Part shown: positions 21,558 through 32,307 of the stretch, piece after piece
Layout of the letters: every line of letters starts with the position of its first letter
Position numbering within the stretch: the first letter of the stretch is position 1
Assembly: GCA_015832175.1 (NCBI GenBank)
Contig: WJXW01000008.1
Coordinates: 372,001 to 436,000 of the forward strand
Length of the DNA: 64,000 nucleotides
Direction of reading: 5' to 3'
DNA from: Paraphaeosphaeria minitans
Lineage: Eukaryota; Ascomycota; Dothideomycetes; Pleosporales; Didymosphaeriaceae
Notes under the pieces: generated by a model
The model's database searches: none
What the model was told of the DNA's origin: nothing
Seen by the model: only the letters and a program-made list of their open reading frames with translations
Made by a program: the position numbers and the translations under genes

Positions 21558-23054
21558 TTACTCTACGTCATTGACTGCGTTGACTGTAAAGATGAGTGAG
21601 TTGAACAATCACCAGGGTTAGCTGCGTACCTTCAAACATAACCATCATGCCAAACTCATCAACTTCTGCGAGCCACATCTCGCTCCTCGTATCCATCTCA
21701 CCACCCGGCTTGATGTGGAAAAGCTCGCCGAGCTTGTAGCCACCTCCTTCCCATCGAGACAGCCATTCGTGATATTGACGCTTCCACTCCTTCTCGCTTC
21801 GCTCTCGCCAGAGATACCCCGCTGCAGGTGCTGGCAGAGGCCCTAGCTCAGAGTAGGCGAGAGGAGGGTAGCCGTGGAGCAGTGACCATGCCCACTCGAG
21901 GTGGTGTAGAGCAAGAATCGTGCGCCGCTTAGCTGATACAATTGCCCATTTTTTCCAGGACGGTACGCCATGGTTCATCTCTTCGTCCAGAAGGAGACAG
22001 GTTCTGGCGACATGGTGCTTGACATTCCACATACTTACGATGAGTTCAGCGTCGGTAGGATGCGGCATTAGTGGATTCGGGACATCGCCAAGGAAGAGTA
22101 CGATCATGAGGAGGAGGAGGGATTGTGTAGTAGCGAGGAGATCCAACTCAGAGTAGGATTGATACTGCAAGTTACGTCAGCTCATGTTATATGTCCTAAC
22201 AAAGAGAACAAACCAACCTCTCGAAGCCATGTGTTGACCTCTTTAAGTGTGAGATGGTATGCGACATCTCTATCACGCCCCTCACTCTCAAGCCACATCT
22301 TCGACAGCGCAATGCCAGACAGGAACGATATCGGTAGTCCTTCTTTTAGTTGGATATGATGGATGATCGGAGGCAACTGGAACGAGCCAAGTCCATATCT
22401 AGCCATCATACGCGGCCATGATCGCAAAACCCGTACTACGTGGAACATGGCGTGATGAGCGACCGCACTAGTACTAAGCGTACCATGTGGCGTTCCCAGT
22501 AGAAGCTGGCTACGCTGTCTCGACGCTATTACTTCAGGTGCAACGTCCTCTTGCGTGTCAAACCAGCTCCGCGGAGGGTGAAGGCCGCTCTCGTAGGGAA
22601 ATGACTTAAGAATGGAGCCGGTCCTGGTTGATGTGCTTTCGGGTAAAGATATCGGAACAATCGTAGTACTTATGTTACGCGGTGAGCATGCCGACACCTC
22701 TTCACCTTCGTGGAGCTGTTGATGCTCTGCTGGGGTCATGACCTCATTATTCAGTCGAGGGGCTTGCGCTCCCCCCACAGGCTCAAACTCGCATTGGACC
22801 CCCCGGGACAGGCACCTTCCACATTGGGGCCGCTGCAGGTCACACCTGGCTTTCGCAACGATACATTGCCCGCAGGACTTCTGCCTCGAAGGCGCTTCCA
22901 GGTTCTGGACACAGCGGTGAGTATGTCTGACCAGTGATGATTCTATACAGCGAGCCAGTTAGTGGTAGTATCGGAGTGAGGGGCTGGACTGACTATGCTT
23001 GAATGTTTTGGAGCAGTGAGAGCACAGCAGTTCAGTAGTATGTTCGATGGGCAT
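21558..23054 (-). CDS. C2HC zinc finger plus Zn2Cys6 transcription factor, 4 exons
   Basis: Exons on the minus strand: 23054-22994, 22942-22218, 22164-21630 and 21583-21558, about 448 residues. Introns are 46-53 nt (GTCAGT, GTTGGT, GTACGC donors). Exons 1 and 2 join to make a zinc finger CSHCSKTFKHKSSLVRHTHRC, C-x2-C-x12-H-x3-C, where the last ligand is Cys instead of His. About 10 residues on is a canonical binuclear cluster, CGQC...ARCD...QCGRC...QC, spacing C-x2-C-x6-C-x6-C-x2-C-x6-C. The remaining residues resemble the fungal-specific transcription factor middle homology region (SWFDTQEDVAPEVIASRQRS; WAWSLLHGYPPLAYSELG). Proteins with both finger types are a known Pezizomycotina class of regulators. 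The target genes are unknown and no biosynthetic cluster surrounds it. The small last exon is the least certain part. Confidence 0.8.
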
Positions 23055-24373
23055 GCTGGAACTCGCGACTCGGTGGATAGAAGAGGTGGAGATGGCGGGG
23101 CTGGCAAACCTCACTAGATTCTTGTTTGCCTATTTGGAAGGGATGGACATGGTTATGAAGGAACTGAGTGATGTTGCCTGCAACCTTGGAATCGTGTAGT
23201 TGTGCAGGCACCGTATCGTAAGCTTGTTCCTGGGGTGCCCGGAGCCCGGAGTTCCGGGTTTAGCTCGACCGACTTGGGCAGGTATTTTCAGACTACCTAC
23301 CTACCTACCTACCTACCTACCTATCCGTAGACCCTCGGATCTCATCACCATCAGATAATCTACAGCAGCATCCAGTGTTTACACCTCTGCTCACGTCTCT
23401 AAAACTGCGTTCCCTACCGGTGATCTTGCTGAGCTACCGCTCGGTCCAGAGCTTGAAGAAAGAGAAAGTCACCCTTAGGTACTGTGGCGTATGAGATATG
23501 CAGGTAGGGCCTGTGGGCACTACAGGACGTTCCCCCGAGAGGTGATCAAATGACTGAGACGGGCTTCCCACTCAGCTTACTACTTTCTTATGTAACAAAG
23601 CACTATATTGACGCACTTCTGAACAGGCTTCACCTGTTCAGTGACAATACAGTTGATCACCCTAAACAGTATCTTCCAGCTCACCTCCACAGGTACCTTG
23701 CGGCTGTGAAGATTCAGGCCCGGAATGAAATTGTTGAGCGTGCGGTTCTCCATACTGTCAATGGATACTCATTCACTGCGTCTGTCGAGGCGGCAAGGCG
23801 AGTTGCAGCTGGGCCTTTGCTTCTTGCATTTCGGACATCAGCGGAGATGTCCTCTGGAGGCAGGCCGTGGAATGATTCACGGATGATTGGAGAGAAATAC
23901 CAATATCTGAACTCGACCTCAATCTCAATCTCTGACAGCTCTTCTTCGTCCACAGCTACTAATGGTAGTCCGATCTGTGCTATGGTACTCGGTGAGAGTC
24001 CATCCATGGGCACTTTCACCTTCACAGCAACAACTCTTTTGCGCGAGCAGGGAACACGCTCGCAAATGACCTTTTTGAGTTATCGCTTGTTTTACTATCG
24101 CCCACGATTTCACATGGGCGGTGCTTCAAGTGGCCTTCAGAGACTTTAATTGTGCGAGTCCCTCTCTCGCCGCCTTTCGGTGTGCGCGTACCTTCCTTGT
24201 ACGTCTGCTCTCTCACGCGGCTAAGCAACGCGGCACGCGCCATTGTTTTGTCTTGAACTTACCCCAACTACACACTTCTCTTTTCGACACTCTACTCCTG
24301 TTGCTGCTGCCACACATCGCGCGGATTACGAGGGTAATATTCTAACCGTATGAATTACTTCGTGGAAAACTGA
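23055..24373. other. intergenic stretch with two mutually antisense open frames
   Basis: Two overlapping frames compete. The plus-strand one spans 23550-24149 (199 codons). The minus-strand one spans 23714-24025 and includes KVKVPMDGLSPSTIAQIGL and EFRYWYFSPIIRESFHGLP. The minus frame has the better composition, but neither belongs to a family I recognise and neither has clear exon partners. One may be a relic of a gene. The rest, 23055-23549, holds a CTAC microsatellite and promoter sequence of the transcription factor. Confidence 0.3.
23293..23320. repeat. CTAC microsatellite, about 7 units
   Basis: A perfect run of CTAC tetranucleotides located about 240 bp upstream of the transcription-factor start codon. 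Likely length-variable between isolates. Confidence 0.9.
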
Positions 24374-25796
24374 CCGCGGGATCTCGTTGAGTCGCTTCCG
24401 GGGCGTGAAGGCAGCGACGCTGCGAGCGCGTTTGCAGAACTGTGTGCCTTTATCTTGCGGACACGAATACGATATACATCCACTTTCGAAAGGTCTCATA
24501 CATCGTCCGAAGATGAAGCAAGAAGATTTGCACACGAATGGTCGCGGTCCATTAATGGATGGAATGCGTCACGCCATGGACATATGGGGGGCCAGACCGG
24601 ACCGGAAGAACAAGCGGGCTTCGGCGTACCTTGAAAGGATATTCCCCGTTTTCGATCAGGTAGATCTGATCAGGTATACTGACGAAGCCGTGCTTGATGG
24701 GATCCCTCTAAAGGCCATGGACAACCGATCCTACAAAGTGCACTTCGCTACAAATTTCGCAGACAAAGAGGACTTGTTCACCTAACTAAAGCGGAATTGC
24801 AACAGAGACCAAGATGTGAAAGTTGCTTTCTTCTCGATTGAGAAAGGCCAATGCCCTACTTCCTACATTGAGGAATTGCTCTTCATGCGTACGGATGGCC
24901 ACACTCGTTTGGCGGCTTGGCTTCCAAGAAACCTGAGGTCTGATTCAACGAGCAGGGCTTTACTCAAACTGATCACTGTTATCAAAGCTGCTCTGGTGTA
25001 CAAGGGCGCATTTGGAGACAGCAAGGCCATATTTGGAAGGAACTTCGGGGAGGTCATGGCTGAGGTGTGCCGAGCGCTACCTCGAGTCTACTTCCCTTCC
25101 AGTCCCTTGACTACTTCATTGTCTCTCCCTTCAACTAGAGCGGCGCCTACAGCTTCTGGTAGCACTGATCGTCGTTTGATCAACCCAGCCAAGGTAAGCC
25201 TTACATCCCCAAATATTCATCATCGCTAACCATTCTTGCGCTAAGACTATAAGCTCTGGACAGGATACCAAACCTCCAACTTCTTCATTCAATTCGTCGG
25301 ATAAGGCTGAAGAGGTCTGGCCCTCGGTACTTTCCCCTGGAGGATCAACCGCTGTGGCTCGTCTATCACCGGCTAGATCTTCGTCATTGATAGATGCTGG
25401 AATTGTAAGTATTCATAATACGCTCTGAAGTGAGCATATCTGACTTCCTGTAGATGCCTTCCACCCCCGCCGTCCAGTTAGCTCCGAAATTTGTTGCCAG
25501 TTTGGAAGCTGCAGAGCGGGCCAAGCATGCTGCGCAAAATAAGCTTTCGCTTATGCACGAGCACTTGCAGCGTCTCGACGACAGGATCGAGACGTATGAG
25601 CAGAAGCTCATTCGAAGGAAGCAAGAGGGAGATCTACAGGGCGAGCATGGGCCAGGTTGAAGAAGATTTGGCGAACGCGGTGGAGGTTCAGAAAGAAGGA
25701 GCTGTGACATTCGGGATCCGCATTGGAAGATTCCTCAAGCGATTCTCAGACTACATCCCTGATGGAGAGCCTGCGGAGAAGCGTCAGAGACATTGA
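24374..25796 (+). CDS. unknown protein, serine-rich with C-terminal coiled coil; 5' end unresolved
   Basis: Best model: exons about 24374(or later)-24546, 24596-24673, 24806-25193, 25245-25404, 25454-25593 and 25640-25796. Every junction except the first is in phase, and introns of 46-60 nt fit the local pattern. The exception is a 132-nt intron at 24674-24805, whose interior also reads as protein up to a TAA at 24783. That TAA coincides with a CTAAC branch point next to a CAACAG acceptor. The N-terminal part includes FAELCAFILRTRIRYTS, the middle VAFFSIEKGQCPTSYIEEL, then a Ser/Pro-rich linker. A coiled coil runs from LAPKFVASLEAAERAKHAAQ, and the end is basic (EPAEKRQRH), a possible nuclear signal. 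No start codon was found in the first frame after a TGA at 24371. No family is recognised. Confidence 0.45.
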
Positions 25797-26191
25797 AGAG
25801 CACGTCCCTCAACCTGGAATCCATGACTCACTGGAGGCATGCGTGGGATGCTCTGAGCGTGGGACAAAGAAGGTCCACGATCGGACTTTGAAACTCAGAA
25901 CGAACGGATCTGGACGTTGATCCTAGGACGACTGGGGATCATGAGAGAGTAATTATTGAAGTCCACAAGAACTGTCGTACTAAACATCCGCCAAAAAAAA
26001 ACTGTAGGAGTAGCACTATCACTCTTGCGTTATTCTGATGGCATATAGCGGCCGATATATGCTTGAGTGTTGAGACATTAAAGAAGCTTCGCTCCATGTC
26101 CTGACCTTATGTTGACACAAGAGGCTTTGTTGCGGTTTATTTAGCTCTCAAAAAAGGGAGACAGAGATAGTATACACAGGATGCAGCAAAT
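25797..26191. other. tail-to-tail intergenic region
   Basis: Lies between the coiled-coil gene (+) and the TENA/THI-4 gene (-). Possible coding-like frames continue briefly after 25796 but end without a recognisable structure. An A-rich run at 25,995-26,002 is compatible with a 3' region. Confidence 0.4.
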
Positions 26192-26977
26192 CTAGTCAAC
26201 GTCAGGCCAGAATGCTTCTTCAGCGTCCAACAACCGCTGCCACACCCCCTCCGCCCGTTTCTCAACTTCCTTTCTCAACCCCTCATTGCCATCGACCACC
26301 CCCTGCATACCCTCATTCAATATCACTTCCAACGTATACACAAACTGGATGAACTCATCATTCGTCCAGTTTTCGATAAACTCATTTCTCACCGCGCCCC
26401 CATCTGCATCCGACGCATATTCCTTCTCTGCCATCTCTTCCGCCTGCCTCTTCGCCCAGCTCCACGCCTCAAAATACACCTTCTCAGTCCCCCAGAACAG
26501 GACCACGCCTTCCAACCAGGGCAGGATTGTCTCAGTCGCTTGCCCCGTTGTTAGGCTGTCAAATAACCTTTCGAACCTCTTGAGCCCCTCGATTTTCTTC
26601 TCATCGGCAATGGTCACACCGTCAGTTCCCGTTAAATCAACATCCAGTCCGTACCGCTCCGCGACGTCCATGAAGAACCGCTCCTCCCGCCGAATATTAA
26701 CCAATGCACTGACAAGCCAGTCGACCAAGCGAAGCTCCAGCGGACCCTCGTCCTTGATTGGCGTGGGCCTAGTCGGCACCTTGGTAATCCGGAGGAGTTC
26801 GCCGGTCAGCCGGATGTATCCCTGCATGTAAAGGCGATCGTTGGCGAGCCAGTGTGAGATAACATCTTTACTGAGGGTGCCGGAGGCGGCGCGGGCGAGA
26901 AAGCGGGATTGTGTGGCGCGCGTGATCTGGTCGCGGCTAAGATAGAGGAGGTGTGAGGTTAGAGATTGCGTTGACAT
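26192..26977 (-). CDS. TENA/THI-4 family protein (haem-oxygenase-like fold)
   Basis: Single exon, 261 residues from ATG 26977 (context ACAATGTC); an upstream in-frame ATG at 27064 would add 29 residues lacking conservation. The sequence is helical throughout and fits the TENA/THI-4 pattern: SRDQITRATQSRFLARAASG at the start, SHWLANDRLYMQGYI, LVSALVNIRREERFFMDVAE, then WLEGVVLFWGTEKVYFEAWS and NWTNDEFIQFVYTLEVILNE. Bacterial TenA and the yeast Thi20 C-terminal domain hydrolyse aminopyrimidine in thiamine salvage. This stand-alone fungal subfamily lacks a clear conserved active-site Cys here, so enzymatic activity is uncertain. It is the last intact gene before the RIP-affected block; its start codon is less than 200 bp from the boundary. 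Confidence 0.8.
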   Translation of the reverse strand: MSTQSLTSHLLYLSRDQITRATQSRFLARAASGTLSKDVISHWLANDRLYMQGYIRLTGELLRITKVPTRPTPIKDEGPLELRLVDWLVSALVNIRREERFFMDVAERYGLDVDLTGTDGVTIADEKKIEGLKRFERLFDSLTTGQATETILPWLEGVVLFWGTEKVYFEAWSWAKRQAEEMAEKEYASDADGGAVRNEFIENWTNDEFIQFVYTLEVILNEGMQGVVDGNEGLRKEVEKRAEGVWQRLLDAEEAFWPDVD

Positions 26978-27650
26978 TGTGAGGTTCTTAGGGATTGCCA
27001 GTTGAGGTTGAGGTGGGAAGTAGCGTGGTTTAGGTGAGTATTTAATAGTGTGAAAGATTGTCACGTCTCAGGTACCTACCAGGTACCTGACAAGTCGTTT
27101 TCAGGTGACATTGCGGGGTATTATCGTACCGGAAATCCCGTTCCAACCCACTTAGGCCCTCAACAGCTAATAGTTTTGCAGTTAATACTCCTTAATACAG
27201 AATTTAAAATACACTCCTAATCTACATAAGGTTTATTAGTTAGCTTAGTAGCATGGTTTTTAGTGGCTAGTATAGTGTTCTGTGGCTAGAGATGCGCAGC
27301 TGTGTTAGATTAATAATAATAAATAATAGATAAGTGTAAACCCTTAATAATGTTAATTAATTATTCTATCTATTATCTCTATGTCGCAACACTATTATAA
27401 GGAGGCAAGGTCACTAACTGTTAAGATCTAAGACTCTAACAATGGCTCGCTGCTAATTTTGTACGTTAGAGGGCGCGTAGTAGGGATCTAACATAGTTAT
27501 ACGCTAACTACGCCCTAAATAAAGGAGTTACGTAGTTATATTCTATAGAGCGATAACGTGCTCTGTACAAAGTAGTTATATAACTACTCCCTATAGAGCA
27601 TTCTCTACAGAGCGCTCTTTATAGAGTAGGATTTCTTTAGTATATAGAAA
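26978..27650. other. boundary between gene-rich DNA and RIP-mutated repeats
   Basis: From 26978 to about 27170 the sequence has normal composition, with CAGGTACCT occurring twice at 27069-27090. From about 27170 it changes sharply to AT-rich DNA with TpA excess. Between 27441 and 27620 there are mutually complementary patches (a GTTAGAGGGCGCGTAGT-like block against ACTACGCCCTAA, and several CTCTATAGAG-type palindromes), which may be the remains of an inverted-repeat element. No coding sequence is seen. Confidence 0.55.
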
Positions 27651-27841
27651 TGTTATAGGCTAGCCTTAGAGAGTAAATAGAACTATAAGTGCTAAATATA
27701 AAGGATAAATTCTAGATATTAAGTCTCTATAGGGGGTGTACTACTTATAAGAAGAGTTTTCTTTAATAGGTTTACTTCTTTAGGGTAGTTCCTTTTCTTA
27801 AGATCTTTCTAAAGGCTAGGACATAGCTCTAGCCTATTATA
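27651..27841 (-). repeat. LTR of element E (191 bp)
   Basis: Aligns over its length with the LTRs at 28620, 31057, 31598, 43256 and 56839. The outer TG is unmutated. Confidence 0.8.
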
Positions 27842-28347
27842 TACTCTAGACCTTACTTAGTTTAAAATATCTTATAGTTAAAAAGTAAGCCTTAGAGATC
27901 TTAGGAATATAGTGCTATAGTAAAGTCGTAGTACTATAGGCGTTATTCTTTTATTAGAAACTTATTATTATTTTAGTAAGAGTTCTCTTATAGTGTAAAA
28001 ATAGCCCTAAGGTAGTCTTATAGTAAAGGCCCTTATTAGGCGGTTTATTTATTTACCTTATTATTATAAGGCAATAGGATAGCGCTCTTACCTTTTCTAA
28101 TATAATTATTATATGTCTATTACTTTAGTAGTGCGTTACTATTATAGTCTTTTTATATTTATATTACTCTACTTTTTTTCTTCCTTTCTCTACTCTCTTT
28201 TTTATATACTAACCTTAACCTACACCTATTCTAACTTCCTTAACTATCTATAACTACCTTTATTCTTGCCTTTTTTTAGCCTTAATCTAGTCCCCTTTCT
28301 ATTTCTACGCTATACACTTTTATATTTTTTTTAGCCTTTTAGCTTTC

Positions 28348-28619
28348 TTTTTTAGCGTTCTATTTATAGCTATAGTAGATGCTAATATTATTAATAACAG
28401 CCTTTAAGGTGGCGCCGCCTTAGTAGATATCTTTAGTCCTAGTAGTAGTAGTAGTAATAACCCTCTAGACCTAAACTAGCGCCTTACTAAGCCTAGCTAT
28501 ACGTATACTAAGGGGGAGATTAATAACGCTAAAGTAAAAAAGATTCTCTAGAGTCTTAATACGCCTACGTAGTAGCCTAGTAGTAGTAATTACCTTTACC
28601 TCTTTATAACCTCTAAAAG
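28348..28619 (+). pseudogene. family 1 antisense frame, copy in element E (truncated by C)
   Basis: The plus-strand frame reads through to an insertion point and contains ALVDIFSPSSSSSNNPLDL, then RLTKPSYTYTKGEINNAKV. All interrupting codons are TAA or TAG, as expected from RIP of CAA or CAG. It matches the longer copy in element A, with a one-serine length difference in the Ser run. No known domain is recognised. Pol of the same element is on the opposite strand. Confidence 0.5.
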
Positions 28620-28809
28620 TATAATAGGCTAGGACTATACCCTAGCCTTTAGAAAGATCTTAAAGAAAGGAACTGCCTAAAGAAGTAGACCCACTAAGGA
28701 AAACTCTTCTTATAAGTAGCACACCCCCTATAGAGACTTAATATCTAGAATTTATCTTTTATATTTAGCATTTATAGTTCTATTTACTCTTTAAGGCTAG
28801 CCTATAATA
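28620..28809 (+). repeat. 5' LTR of element C (190 bp)
   Basis: Begins TATAATAGGC (RIP form of TGTGATGGGC) and ends GCCTATAATA. Homologous to the other family 1 LTRs. Confidence 0.8.
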
Positions 28810-28899
28810 TTAAATTCTAGATCTCCTAGAAAAGAGTTGTTTAAAGGAACAAAGAAATGTAATAGAGTTTAGAATAACCTTTTATAAATACCTTAAATA

Positions 28900-31056
28900 T
28901 TACTAAGTTAGTAGAATAACTATAAAACCTAATTACTACTAGAGATAAAGACTACTCTACTATATAAACGCTATAACTCTAGAATAAAGAGCTGTATAAG
29001 CTCTTTACATACTAATAAACCTACACTAGTACCGCCCTAGACTTGTCTACTCCTACTATAGGGGGCGGATCCCTATTTACTAGCGTGGACTAGCTAATTC
29101 TATACTATAAACTACTTTTAAACCTAACTAAGTTTAGGGGCTTAAAGGTCTAGTTTAGGGCCTAGAAAGTTATAATAGACTATAAGCTCTAGGCTAATAA
29201 GTAGTTTATTAGCTTACTCTAGAAGAAATAGGCACTAATATAGAACTATCTAGATAATAGTTTTTAAAACATAGTAGCAGCCTTCTACTAAGCTAGGGGG
29301 GTAGACAGCTAGTTTAACCTATAGATATTTATGCAGTACTTTACCTTTATATATACTAATAAACACGCCTAGTAAAAGGCTAAAGCACACCTTAATATAA
29401 TTAGGTAGGATTCTAGAGAATGTTTTTTTAACTTTTATATCTACTTTAAATAAATTTTAGTAAAGGTGGGTAGTAGCTAGTAGAGTAATACTAAGAAACT
29501 ACGTAAGTTACGCTACGCAATCTAGTGTAATATCTATATAGTTATTTTTAACTACAACGTTTCTAAAAGAGACTATAACATGGCTATTACTACGTTTTTA
29601 CAGATCGTAGTAGACTTTAAAATAGAGGCCCTAGAAGATAAGCTTACTATTTAAGCTACCTCTTATAAGGGTAGCTAGCCCCCTCTTAAGAATAGTAATA
29701 GTAACGTTTATATAACTCCTATAGTAGCGTTAACCTTAACCTAGCCCTAAGCTAGTAGAGAGGTAGGTAAGTAGCGCCTAAACTAGATACCTAAACACAT
29801 TTTCTAGTAATACTAGGACATAGGCGTGTGCACTTACTATAGTAAGCCTAACTATATAGCTAGAGCCTATCTTAATATAGTTTTACTCTAGGTAACTATA
29901 ACCTAACTTTAGTATAGTAAAATAAGTATCTAGTTAGAAAAACAGTAGCCCTTAGTCTAGCGCTAATATAGGGGCTAAGCGTAATAGCATTAATAAAGCT
30001 ATAATTAGAGTAAGCTATAATAGTTAGAGTGGCTAAAGCTAGAATAGGCATGAATAGGTCTACCCCTAACTTCTATATATTCTTTAATAGTATATAGTAT
30101 ATAGAGGCCCTAATTAATATAGGGTATAAATACTTTGCGGTAATTAGCCCTAGGCTAGTAGATTCGCTTTTACTATAGTATATTATAATTCTAGTCTAGG
30201 AGCGAGAATAGGCTACTAAGTTATTACAATAGACCCTTATTATAGAAATAGTAGTAGTGCCTTATAATATATCTAGATAGTAATAGACCCTTTACGCTTA
30301 TATAATCCCTAATCTTTACTAAAATATAATTTTAGGGACTCTCTAGCTAGCTAAGTCTAAAGTAGTAGTAGATATTTATAGCAGTAAAATTATAATTAGA
30401 GTAACTAGGGGTCTTATCGCCCTTAATACCTAAGTAGTAGAGAGGTAGGGCCTCCTTACTACACTTATAAATAAAAAGGATAATATAACGCCCTTTAATA
30501 CTCTAGATAAAGACTAGAAAAGGGTATTCTTAACTTTACTCTAGAATATTACTTAGATACTTATAATAACGCTTCTTTGCATAGTAAGATCTCTATCCCC
30601 TTATAATATAATAAGACTAGGCTTTACTAAAAATAGTAAGACTTTTCCTCTAGAACTAGTAGAGTACGCCGCTATTTTTAATAAGACTAAGGTGTCTAGG
30701 CTCTTACTATACTAGGGCACGTTAGACTACTATATCTACTTAAAGTAGACCTTAAGCGGCTCCCTTCTAAAACTACCTTAGGGCCTACTATATAGTATAT
30801 CTAGAGATTAACTAGTAGAACTCTAGCGCTAACTTATAAAACTTATAGATAAAGGCTAAATATAAGCTAGCTCCTTTTTAGTAGGTGCTCTAGTCCTTCT
30901 AGCTCTAAAGCTTAGGGGGAAATAGCGCCTTTATATTAACTATTAGAAAATTAATATAATCTCTAAGCTAGATTAGTACCCTTTTCTATTTATTAAAGAG
31001 ATACTGCGCACCCTCTCCTAGACTACTTAGTTTATAAAGGTAGATATCTACACTAC
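28900..31056 (+). pseudogene. family 1 gag-pol remnant in element C
   Basis: In element orientation: capsid-like gag, then a zinc knuckle read as C-x2-C-x4-H-x4-C with later ligands turned to Tyr by RIP (29829-29870), then a protease segment and the N-terminal part of reverse transcriptase up to the KVDIY motif at the insertion point. Stops are nearly all TAG/TAA. It would have acted in capsid formation and reverse transcription. Confidence 0.7.
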
Positions 31057-31248
31057 TGTGATGGGCTGGGGCTATGCCCTAGCCTTTAGAAGGATTTTAA
31101 GGAAAGGAACTACCCTAAAGAAGTGGACCTACTAAGGAAAACTCTTCTTATAAGCGGCACACCCCCCTATAAAGACTTGATACCTAGAATTTATTCTTTA
31201 TATTTAGTACTTACAGTTCTATTTACTCTCTAAGGCTAGCCTATAATA
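31057..31248 (+). repeat. 5' LTR of element D (192 bp)
   Basis: Retains TGTGATGGGCTGGGGC, the best guide to the original 5' end of family 1 LTRs. Ends CCTATAATA. Confidence 0.85.
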
Positions 31249-31597
31249 TTAAATTCTAGGTCTTCTAGAAAAGAGTTGTTTAAAGGAATAAAGAAACGTA
31301 ATAGAGTCTAGAATAACTTACTAATAGATTCCTCTAATATTACTAAGTTAGTAGAATAACTATAGAACCTAATTACTACTAAAGATAAAGACTACTCTAC
31401 TATATAAATACTATAACTTTAGAATAAAGAGCTGCGTAAGCTCTTTATACACTAATAAGCCTACGCTAGTACTACCCTAGGCCTATCCACCTCTACTATA
31501 GGGGGCAGATCCCTATTTACTAGTATAGACTAGCTAATCCTACACTATAAACTACTCTTAAGCCTAACTAAGTTTAGGGGCTTAAAAGCCTAGTTTA
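31057..31597 (+). mobile_element. element D, left part (family 1, plus orientation)
   Basis: Inserted into the reverse transcriptase of C, left target copy ACTAC (31052-31056). 5' LTR 31057-31248 is among the least mutated family 1 LTRs and still begins TGTGATGGGCTGGGGC. Only the leader and the beginning of gag follow before element A interrupts at 31598. Confidence 0.75.
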
Positions 31598-31789
31598 TAT
31601 TATAGGCTAGCCTTAGAGAGTGAATAGAACTATAAGTGCCAAATATAAAGGATAAATTCTAGGTATTAAGTCTCTATAGGGGGGTGTACCGCTTATGAGA
31701 AGAGTTTTCCTTAGTAGGTCTACTTTTTTAGGGTAGTTCCTTTCCTTAAGATCCTTCTAAAGGCTAGAGCATAGCCCTAGCCTATTATA
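31598..31789 (-). repeat. 3' LTR of element A (192 bp)
   Basis: On the plus strand reads TATTATAGGCTAGCC... to ...CCTATTATA, the reverse complement of the family 1 LTR. The sequence right next to it (31790-31900) matches the reverse complement of the 3' end of element B (56700-56838). Confidence 0.85.
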
Positions 31790-32307
31790 TACCCTAGACC
31801 TTACTTAGTTTAAAACGTCTTATAGTTATAAGGTAAGCTTTAGAGATCTTAGGAGTATTGTGCTATAGTAAGGTAGTATTATTATAGGTGTTATCTTTCT
31901 ATTAGAAACTTATTATTATTTTAGTAAGAGTTCCTTTATAGTGTAGAGGTAGCTCTAAGGTAGTCTTAGGGCAAGGGTCCTTATTAGGGTAGTTTATTTA
32001 TTCACCTTATTATTATAAGGCAATAGGACGGCGCTCCTACCCTTTCTAATATAATTATTATATGTCTATTACTTTAGCGGTGCGTCGCTATTATAGTCTC
32101 CTTATATTTATATTACTCTACTTTCTTTCTTACCTTCTTTACTCTTTCTTTCTTATACTAACTCTAACCTACGCCTATTCTAACTTCCTTAACTATCTAT
32201 AACTACCTCTATTCTTGCCTCTTTCTAGCCCTAATCTAGTCCCTCTTCTATTTCTACACTATACGCCCCTATACTCTTATTAGCCTTTTAGCCCTTTTTT
32301 TTAGCGT

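Larger units (their letters stand above)
27651..28619 (-). mobile_element. element E, left fragment (family 1 Ty3/gypsy, minus orientation)
   Basis: Outermost element detected. Its 3' LTR is 27651-27841 (read on the minus strand it begins TATAATAGG and ends CCTATAACA). The internal part 27842-28619 is the 3' non-pol region, in which an antisense frame is readable on the plus strand. Element C interrupts it at 28620. The five bases AGAAA (27646-27650) should be its left target-site copy; the right copy is expected beyond the window. Confidence 0.75.
28620..31056 (+). mobile_element. element C, left part (family 1, plus orientation)
   Basis: Inserted in E; the left target copy is AAAAG (28615-28619). 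5' LTR 28620-28809. The internal region holds a decayed gag with a CCHC knuckle at 29829-29870, an aspartic protease region (about 30100) and the first part of reverse transcriptase, which breaks at 31056 where element D enters. Confidence 0.75.

Noticed and set aside
24547..24595. Apparent frameshift in the coiled-coil gene (also at about 25594-25639)
   Set aside because: Both are resolved by phase-consistent introns of 49 and 46 nt, so they are not evidence of a pseudogene.
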